This document shows, piece after piece, positions 24,857 through 29,590 of a stretch of DNA of 29,590 bases. The translations under genes were made by a program, and so were the position numbers. The first letter of the stretch is position 1; each line of letters begins with the position of its first letter. Under the pieces are notes generated by a model. It was given only the letters and a program-made list of their open reading frames with translations. It made no database searches and was not told the DNA's origin. This DNA is from Claveliimonas acetigenes (GTDB lineage Bacteria; Bacillota; Clostridia; Lachnospirales; Lachnospiraceae): positions 1 through 29,590 of the forward strand of contig NZ_JAOQJU010000035.1 in NCBI RefSeq assembly GCF_025567385.1, in the 5' to 3' direction.

Positions 24857-24993
24857 CTACTAGGTTCGAAACAACCTCGCCAAGTAGTGATAAAGAGGAG
24901 ACAACCATGTTGCTAAGCTCGGAAAGACCTCGCTAAGCCAACAGGTTGTGCCTTACTACTAGGCTCGAAAAGACCTCGCCAAGTAGTATAGGC
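24857..24993 (+). repeat. Three tandem hairpins with a shared 13-nt loop inside the leuS leader
   Basis: HP1 (24857-24887), HP2 (24901-24949) and HP3 (24950-24993) share one design: an outer stem, an A-A mismatch, a 3-bp inner stem and a 13-base loop with consensus TCGRAAMRACCTC. The outer stems are CTACT/AGTAG, ACAACC/GGTTGT plus GTTGCT/AGCAAC (one bulged C), and TACTACT/AGTAGTA. The inner stems are GGT/GCC, AGC/GCT and GGC/GCC. The stems differ yet stay paired while the loop is kept, which is covariation within a single sequence. Confidence 0.75.
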
Positions 24994-25074
24994 AGAGGCG
25001 GGGTTTCCCGTTATAGAAAGTAATGAGTGCGTCCGGCCGGAATCCGGGCGAATAAGAGTGGTACCACGGAATAC

Positions 25075-25112
25075 AGCCTTTTCGTCTCTTGCGGGATGGA
25101 AAGGCTCTTTTA
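25075..25112 (+). terminator. T-box regulated terminator in front of leuS
   Basis: AGCCTTTTCGTCTC pairs with GGGATGGAAAGGCT around a TTGC loop, using a few G-U pairs, and is followed by CTTTTATTT. It lies directly after the T-box sequence, as expected for an attenuator. Confidence 0.9.
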
Positions 25113-25155
25113 TTTCATAGGAATGCATTATGGCAGAAAGAGAGGATTTATAAAA

Positions 25156-27588
25156 ATGGCACAGAAGATTGTCTATAATCACAAAGCAATCGAGAAGAAA
25201 TGGCGGGAGAACTGGGAGAAGAACCCGGTGAATCCTAAGGTAGATAAGGATGGAAATAAGAAGCAGAAGTACTATTGTCTGGATATGTTCCCCTATCCAT
25301 CAGGAAACGGCCTTCACGTAGGACACTGGAGAGGGTATGTTATTTCGGATGTATGGAGCAGGTACAAATTGCTGCAGGGATACTATATCGTTCATCCCAT
25401 GGGCTGGGATGCATTCGGTCTTCCGGCTGAGAACTATGCGATTAAGATGGGGGTTCATCCGGCAAAGTCTACAGCAGAGAATGTAGCAAATATTAAGCGC
25501 CAGATTAATGAAATTGCCGCATTATATGACTGGGATATGGAAGTAAATACGACCGATCCGGAATTCTACAAATGGACTCAGTGGATTTTTGTGAAGATGT
25601 TCAAGGAAGGTCTTGCTTATGAGAAGGAATTTCCGATTAACTGGTGCCCATCCTGTAAGACAGGTCTTGCAAATGAAGAGGTTGTGAACGGAAAATGTGA
25701 GCGCTGTGGGACAGAGGTTACCAAGAAGAATCTCCGCCAGTGGATGCTGAAGATTACGGCATATGCAGAACGTCTCTTAAATGATCTTGACAAGCTTGAT
25801 TGGCCGGAGAAGGTTAAGAAGATGCAGGCGGATTGGATTGGTAAATCCTACGGTGCAGAGGTTGATTTCCCGGTAGAGGGAAGGGACGAGAAGATTACGG
25901 TATATACGACAAGGCCGGATACCTTATATGGAGCGACCTTTATGGTGCTGGCGCCGGAACATGCTTTAGCGGCAAGTCTTGCAACACCGGAGACAAAAGA
26001 CGCTGTAGAAAAATATATTTACGAAGCATCTATGAAATCCAATGTAGACCGTATGCAGGATAAGGAAAAGACGGGTGTATTTACCGGAAGTTATGCAATC
26101 AATCCTTTAAATGGAGAAAAAACTCCAATCTGGTTATCAGACTATGTACTGGCTGATTATGGTACAGGCGCGATTATGTGTGTGCCTGCGCACGATGATC
26201 GTGACTTTGAATTTGCCACAAAATTCAAAATCCCAATCATCCAGGTTATAGCGAAGGATGGTAAAGAAATTGAAAATATGACAGAGGCCTATACAGAGGC
26301 AAATGGAACGATGATTAACTCTGGTGAATGGAACGGGATGGAATCTGCTGTTCTTAAAAAAGAAGCGCCTCATATTATAGAAGAAAGAGGAATTGGCCGT
26401 GCAACCGTAAATTATAAGCTGCGTGACTGGGTATTTTCCCGTCAGCGTTATTGGGGAGAGCCGATTCCGATTGTACATTGCCCGGATTGCGGTGCAGTGC
26501 CTGTACCGGAAGAAGAATTACCACTCAGGCTGCCGGATGTAGAATCCTATGAGCCGACAGGAACCGGAGAATCGCCGCTTGCCGGAATCGAAGAATGGGT
26601 GAACTGTAAGTGCCCGGTATGCGGGAAACCGGCAAAACGTGAGACGAATACTATGCCGCAGTGGGCGGGTTCCTCCTGGTATTTCCTGCGCTATGTAGAT
26701 AATCATAATGATAAAGAATTGGTATCCAGAGAAAAGGCGGACGAGATGCTTCCGGTAGATATGTATATCGGTGGTGTGGAACATGCGGTACTGCACCTTC
26801 TGTATTCTCGCTTCTACACCAAGTTTTTGTATGACATCGGTGTAGTAGATTTTGATGAGCCATTCCATAAATTATTTAACCAGGGAATGATTACCGGTAA
26901 GAACGGAATTAAGATGAGCAAGTCTAAAGGAAATGTAGTATCTCCGGATGATCTGGTAAGAGATTACGGATGTGACTCTCTGAGAATGTATGAGCTTTTC
27001 GTAGGACCGCCGGAATTAGATGCAGAGTGGGACGACCGTGGAATTGATGGTGTATCCCGATTCCTGAAAAAAGTATGGGGGCTTGTGATGGATAGCAAAG
27101 ACAAGAACATCGAAGCCACAAAAGAAATGATTAAGGAACGAAATAAACTGATTTATGACGTTACAACACGTCTGGAGAACTTCAGCCTGAATACAGTTAT
27201 TTCCGGTTTTATGGAGCACACCAATAAACTGGTTGAAATTTCTAAAAAAGCAGGCGGAATTGACACCGAGACACTGGGTAGTATGGCAGTTCTCCTGGCA
27301 CCGTTTGCCCCGCATATTGCAGAAGAAATCTGGGAACAGTTAGGACATAATGAGACAGTCTTTGCGGCAGGATGGCCAGCTTACGACGAAGAAGCCATGA
27401 AAGACGATGAAATCGAGATTGCCGTACAGATTAATGGAAAAACAAGAGCAGTTGTGGCTCTTGCGGCAGATGTCTCAAAAGAAGATGCATTAGCGGCAGG
27501 AAAAGCAGCCGTAGCCGACAAACTCACCGGAACCATCGTAAAAGAAATCTACGTACCCGGCAGAATCATAAATATTGTGCAAAAATAG
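25156..27588 (+). CDS. leuS: Leucyl-tRNA synthetase
   Basis: This 810-residue class I synthetase charges tRNA-Leu with leucine. The HIGH motif appears as HVGH in PYPSGNGLHVGHWRGY near residue 45, and the KMSKS loop is intact in GIKMSKSKGN near residue 580. The CP1 editing domain between them contains TTRPDTLYGATFMVLAPEH and the GTGAIMCVPAHDDRDFEF motif that hydrolyses mischarged tRNA. A zinc-type cluster CPSCKTG...CERCG and a second CPDCG/CPVCG pair are also visible. I chose the ATG at 25156 because upstream codons lie inside the T-box terminator and GAGAGG precedes it. The T-box leader controls it by uncharged tRNA-Leu. A terminator follows the gene. Confidence 0.97.
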   Translation: MAQKIVYNHKAIEKKWRENWEKNPVNPKVDKDGNKKQKYYCLDMFPYPSGNGLHVGHWRGYVISDVWSRYKLLQGYYIVHPMGWDAFGLPAENYAIKMGVHPAKSTAENVANIKRQINEIAALYDWDMEVNTTDPEFYKWTQWIFVKMFKEGLAYEKEFPINWCPSCKTGLANEEVVNGKCERCGTEVTKKNLRQWMLKITAYAERLLNDLDKLDWPEKVKKMQADWIGKSYGAEVDFPVEGRDEKITVYTTRPDTLYGATFMVLAPEHALAASLATPETKDAVEKYIYEASMKSNVDRMQDKEKTGVFTGSYAINPLNGEKTPIWLSDYVLADYGTGAIMCVPAHDDRDFEFATKFKIPIIQVIAKDGKEIENMTEAYTEANGTMINSGEWNGMESAVLKKEAPHIIEERGIGRATVNYKLRDWVFSRQRYWGEPIPIVHCPDCGAVPVPEEELPLRLPDVESYEPTGTGESPLAGIEEWVNCKCPVCGKPAKRETNTMPQWAGSSWYFLRYVDNHNDKELVSREKADEMLPVDMYIGGVEHAVLHLLYSRFYTKFLYDIGVVDFDEPFHKLFNQGMITGKNGIKMSKSKGNVVSPDDLVRDYGCDSLRMYELFVGPPELDAEWDDRGIDGVSRFLKKVWGLVMDSKDKNIEATKEMIKERNKLIYDVTTRLENFSLNTVISGFMEHTNKLVEISKKAGGIDTETLGSMAVLLAPFAPHIAEEIWEQLGHNETVFAAGWPAYDEEAMKDDEIEIAVQINGKTRAVVALAADVSKEDALAAGKAAVADKLTGTIVKEIYVPGRIINIVQK

Positions 27589-27594
27589 GCAGTG

Positions 27595-27656
27595 CGAATA
27601 ACGGAAAAGACGGACTTATCTTGCTTGCAAGAATAAGGACGTCTTTTTTGTTATTC
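27595..27656 (+). terminator. Terminator after leuS
   Basis: Nested arms GAATAAC / GTTATTC, AAAAGACG / CGTCTTTT, CTTAT / ATAAG and CTTGC / GCAAG form a long stem with the T-run TTTTTT inside the 3' arm. The inner part (27605-27648) is the functional terminator. Confidence 0.88.
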
Positions 27657-27659
27657 ATA

Positions 27660-27776
27660 GGGCGTATGCCCGACAACTGAGCGAACTTGTTCGCGAGGTT
27701 GTGAGCACTGCCGTAGGAGGAGAAAGGGCGACGCCCGACAAGCGAGCGAACTTGTTCGTGAGCTTGAGTGCATGGC
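27660..27776 (+). repeat. Two tandem copies of a structured intergenic repeat
   Basis: Unit 1 (27660-27712) and unit 2 (27726-27776) each start with a GGGC...GCCC hairpin and continue with a stem of CAAC/GTTG (unit 1) or CAAG/CTTG (unit 2), a three-base internal mismatch, GCGAA/TTCGC or GCGAA/TTCGT, and a CTTG tetraloop. The change from C-G to G-C in the outer stem keeps pairing. No reading frame is supported. The two units are separated by 13 bases. Confidence 0.7.
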
Positions 27777-27802
27777 TTATGAAGTGTTGAAAGTGATAAA
27801 GT

Positions 27803-27928
27803 GCTTGGAAATATTGTAAGTATGAAAATGGAGTGAACCAACAGGTAGTACAGAAACTCTTAGGTCATTCCACGTTGGCAATGACAACTGATTTATACAC
27901 GCATGTTTCAGAAGAAAAGAAGAAGTAG
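27803..27928 (+). pseudogene. C-terminal remnant of a tyrosine recombinase/integrase
   Basis: Frame 27803-27928 encodes a C-terminal integrase fragment: CKYENGVNQQVVQKLLGHS, then TLAMTTDLYTHVSEEKKK and a stop. The LLGHS motif and the YTHV segment with the nucleophilic Tyr are the last catalytic box of phage and transposon integrases. The upstream catalytic Arg boxes and the N-terminal DNA-binding domain are absent; an in-frame TAA at 27797 closes the frame. After the stop another frame continues without stops (AELKTSQQNKVIEFF), which suggests a frameshift near 27920. There is no start codon with a ribosome-binding site. It marks the scar of a former integration event. Confidence 0.78.
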
Positions 27929-28032
27929 CTGAACTGAAAACCTCACAACAGAATAAAGTTATTGAGTTTTTTAAACTGTCTCATTGCATAGAATTGATAA
28001 ATTGCTTATCCTTAAAGCAGGAGGTGGCAAAT

Positions 28033-28512
28033 ATGGCTAATGAAGATAAAAAGGATTTTAATGCTATGTTGCGTGACAAGAAGGATATGCCAAAGTTTCA
28101 GATTATTACAGACCCAAAAAGCATTGAAAAATATGGTGGAAGTAAGATGTTCTTTGCCCCGCCAATCAACTACGACAAAGTAATGAAACAAGTTCCGTAT
28201 GGTAAGGTAATTACTATTGGAAAGCTCCGAGAATATTTTGCAAAATTGAGTGGTGCAGATTTTACAGAACCTATTACAGCAGGAATTTTTGTTTCTATTG
28301 TGGCATGGGCAAGTTATCAGCGTTCTAATGATGAAACGCCTTACTGGAGAACACTGAAAGCAAATGGAGAGTTAAACGCCAAATATCCCGGTGGTGCTGA
28401 AATGCAGAAAGAAAAGCTGGAATCAGAAGGGCATACCATTATTCAAAAAGGACGTAAAAATATCAAGTATTTTGTAAAAGACTATGAAAGTGTTCTTTTT
28501 GATTTGAACTGA
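28033..28512 (+). CDS. Alkyltransferase-like (MGMT-family) protein lacking the acceptor cysteine
   Basis: This 159-residue protein carries the DNA-binding winged helix of O6-methylguanine-DNA methyltransferases: MKQVPYGKVITIGKLREY (about 51-68), then PYWRTLKANGELNAKYPGGAEMQKEKLESEG. In active methyltransferases the PCHR motif supplies the alkyl-accepting Cys; here the same place reads PYWR (103-106), so no acceptor exists. Alkyltransferase-like proteins with PWHR bind damaged bases and flag them for repair, so this may do similarly. The ATG at 28033 follows AGGAGG (28019-28024) by eight bases; an upstream TTG at 27994 would extend it without support. The LysR gene follows 17 bp later. Composition is more AT-rich than the fru or trk genes. 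Confidence 0.82.
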   Translation: MANEDKKDFNAMLRDKKDMPKFQIITDPKSIEKYGGSKMFFAPPINYDKVMKQVPYGKVITIGKLREYFAKLSGADFTEPITAGIFVSIVAWASYQRSNDETPYWRTLKANGELNAKYPGGAEMQKEKLESEGHTIIQKGRKNIKYFVKDYESVLFDLN

Positions 28513-28529
28513 ATTATGGGGGAAGAGCT

Positions 28530-29414
28530 ATGTTGGATAAAAAGGTATATTACTTTATAACTGTGGTTGAGGAAAAATCATTTTCCAAGGCTGCACAGAA
28601 AATGTATTTGAGTCAGCCGAACTTATCCAGACAAGTGAAGCTTCTCGAAGAAGAATTAGGGGTAAAGCTGTTGAACAGAGATGGTTATCGACCTGTACTT
28701 ACTTCTGCAGGAGAATATTATTTTAATGAAATAAAAAAAGTACAGGAGTATGTTGAGGGTATTCAAAATCGGCTTAATACAATGGAGCAACAAGAAATTA
28801 GAATAGGATTTACCGGCTCCTTTGAAAACAGAAGAATACTGGAATCACTAAACATGGTTAAATCTCAGTTTGATAAGGTTAAGCTAGCCTTTATAAAATA
28901 TAATTTTGAGGAGTCGCTTAAGAGATTAGTGGAAGGTCAGGTAGATATAAGCTTTGGTGTTGAGTCAAATTTTCGGAAGCATCCTGAAGCAAAATACGAT
29001 GTGTTATATACATATGATATTTGTGTGATTTGCTCGTTTGATCACCCGTTTGCGGAACTTGAGTATGTAACACCGGAACAATTAGGGAAGCAGGATATGG
29101 TTGTGTTATCCAGGAAAAATGGTGTGGACTTTTATAATGACTTTATGGAAGCATGTAAGTTGGATGGTTATATACCAAGAGTAAGAAAAGAGGTTGATAC
29201 ATTTGATGAGCTTGTGTTTGAAGTGTCCATAGGCTCCGGTGTAGCAGTGGTATCGAAGGATGTAGTCAGAGAAAGTGAAGTTAAAGTTATTGATTTCAAG
29301 GATACTCACCATGCCTCTAAATATGTTATTGCGACTCTTAAGAAAAATGATGACTCTGTGGTAGAGGCGGTGGTTGCGGAGGTAAAGAAGTATTTTCTTG
29401 GAAATGGTAACTAA
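28530..29414 (+). CDS. LysR-family transcriptional regulator
   Basis: This 294-residue protein has the LysR N-terminal helix-turn-helix (KSFSKAAQKMYLSQPNLSRQVKLLEEELGVKLLNRD, about 15-51), a linker helix and a periplasmic-binding-like effector domain (about 90-290) starting with IRIGFTGSFENRR. LysR proteins bind small ligands and control adjacent or divergent genes. GGGGGAAG precedes the ATG. It lies 17 bp after the alkyltransferase-like gene on the same strand, so they may be cotranscribed, although classical LysR genes are often divergent from their targets. The region is AT-rich like its neighbour and follows an integrase scar, so horizontal acquisition is plausible. The ligand is unknown. 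Confidence 0.92.
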   Translation: MLDKKVYYFITVVEEKSFSKAAQKMYLSQPNLSRQVKLLEEELGVKLLNRDGYRPVLTSAGEYYFNEIKKVQEYVEGIQNRLNTMEQQEIRIGFTGSFENRRILESLNMVKSQFDKVKLAFIKYNFEESLKRLVEGQVDISFGVESNFRKHPEAKYDVLYTYDICVICSFDHPFAELEYVTPEQLGKQDMVVLSRKNGVDFYNDFMEACKLDGYIPRVRKEVDTFDELVFEVSIGSGVAVVSKDVVRESEVKVIDFKDTHHASKYVIATLKKNDDSVVEAVVAEVKKYFLGNGN

Positions 29415-29590
29415 AAGTTATAGAACTTTGAGCCTTTTTGGTGACTGTTTATTTGTTTTGGACAGGGATAATATGTAGTTAGAACAAAGGAAACAAATAC
29501 GGTAGTGTCAAGTAATCTATGAAAAAACTGAGTTAAAAAAATAGGCTCAGATGAACCTTGAAAATTGCAGATATGTTAGTGATTGGCAGT
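29415..29590. other. AT-rich non-coding end of the window
   Basis: No supported reading frame is present. A segment at about 29501-29530 (GGTAGTGTCAAGTAATCTAT and a following A-run) resembles the terminal sequences of some IS elements and would give an outward TTGACA on the minus strand. The rest of the element, if any, is outside the window. No terminator for the LysR gene is clear. Confidence 0.3.

Larger units (their letters stand above)
24714..25113 (+). ncRNA. Leucine T-box riboswitch leader of leuS
   Basis: The leader starts with the GAGAAGAGGAGTAGTAAGAGG type sequence of T-box Stem I and has a distal arm CTGCC / GGCAG with the AGAGAG and GGTGCAAGG patterns. The specifier codon is most likely CTC (24800-24802) within CAACTCGCC, matching leucine. 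The conserved T-box AAGAGTGGTACCACGG is at 25054-25069; its TGGT bulge would pair with a tRNA ACCA end. A CGTCCGG / CCGGGCG hairpin lies at 25030-25050 and a CGGG / CCCG hairpin near 25000. Uncharged tRNA-Leu should promote read-through into leuS. The leader is longer than usual because of three inserted hairpins at 24857-24986. Confidence 0.92.

Noticed and set aside
24863..24876. tRNA T-arm-like GGTTCGAAACAACC suggesting a tRNA gene or remnant
   Set aside because: No acceptor, D or anticodon arm surrounds it, and the sister hairpins do not keep the T-arm pattern.
24857..24993. CRISPR-like short repeats
   Set aside because: The units are not identical, there are no spacers of uniform length, and each unit folds as part of an RNA leader with no cas genes near.
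25027..25155. N-terminal extension of leuS
   Set aside because: These codons overlap the T-box sequence and the regulated terminator; LeuRS proteins start near MAQK.
27994..28032. Upstream TTG start for the alkyltransferase-like protein
   Set aside because: No ribosome-binding site precedes it, while AGGAGG is ideally placed for the ATG at 28033.

Overview
The window looks like a chromosomal stretch from a Gram-positive anaerobe of the class Clostridia, most likely a Lachnospiraceae-type gut commensal. The grounds are strong AGGAGG ribosome-binding sites, near-consensus TTGACN-17-TATAAT promoters, an [FeFe]-hydrogenase-like sensory protein next to a SpoIIE-type phosphatase, a leucine T-box in front of leuS, duplicated HPr/enzyme I genes and an atypical EF-G paralog. 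The genus is inference. No rRNA, tRNA or CRISPR array was seen.

Layout. (1) 96-4180: a sugar cassette with a PfkB-type sugar-phosphate kinase, a sorbose-1-phosphate-reductase-like MDR dehydrogenase, HPr and enzyme I, closed by a strong terminator; its permease (EII) is not in the window. (2) 4276-7162: an [FeFe]-hydrogenase-like PAS protein and a PP2C/SpoIIE phosphatase, followed by a MarR regulator and a hairpin-rich intergenic block. (3) 7866-10273, minus strand: aroA and tyrA, divergent from an EF-G-like gene at 10459-12534. (4) 12825-18487: a complete fructose PTS operon (fruK, fruA IIABC, HPr, enzyme I, DeoR regulator) with a consensus promoter and a 10-bp-phased candidate operator. (5) 18678-24065: trkA-trkH potassium uptake, a large unknown membrane-anchored protein and an AEC transporter. 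(6) 24138-27588: a small minus-strand P-loop protein, then a long T-box leader and leuS. (7) 27589-29590: terminator, two tandem structured repeats, the C-terminal remnant of a tyrosine recombinase, an alkyltransferase-like protein without the acceptor cysteine and a LysR regulator. This last part reads as accessory DNA.

How the parts fit. Both PTS cassettes carry their own HPr and EI, but the HPr proteins differ at the regulatory residue: Ser46 in the first, Lys46 in the fructose operon. This predicts that only the first can be modified by HPr kinase. TyrA and AroA supply aromatic amino acids from one promoter that has a perfect palindrome between its -35 and -10. The hydrogenase-like protein and phosphatase are probably a redox or H2-responsive signalling pair.

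The most unusual signal is in the leuS leader. Between the T-box specifier region and the antiterminator sit three consecutive hairpins with the same 13-nt loop (TCGRAAMRACCTC), the same A-A mismatch and different but still complementary stems. That is the signature of a conserved RNA element, and it is not part of the T-box architecture I know. A second covarying hairpin family lies at 27660-27776, with a possible relative at 12618-12631.
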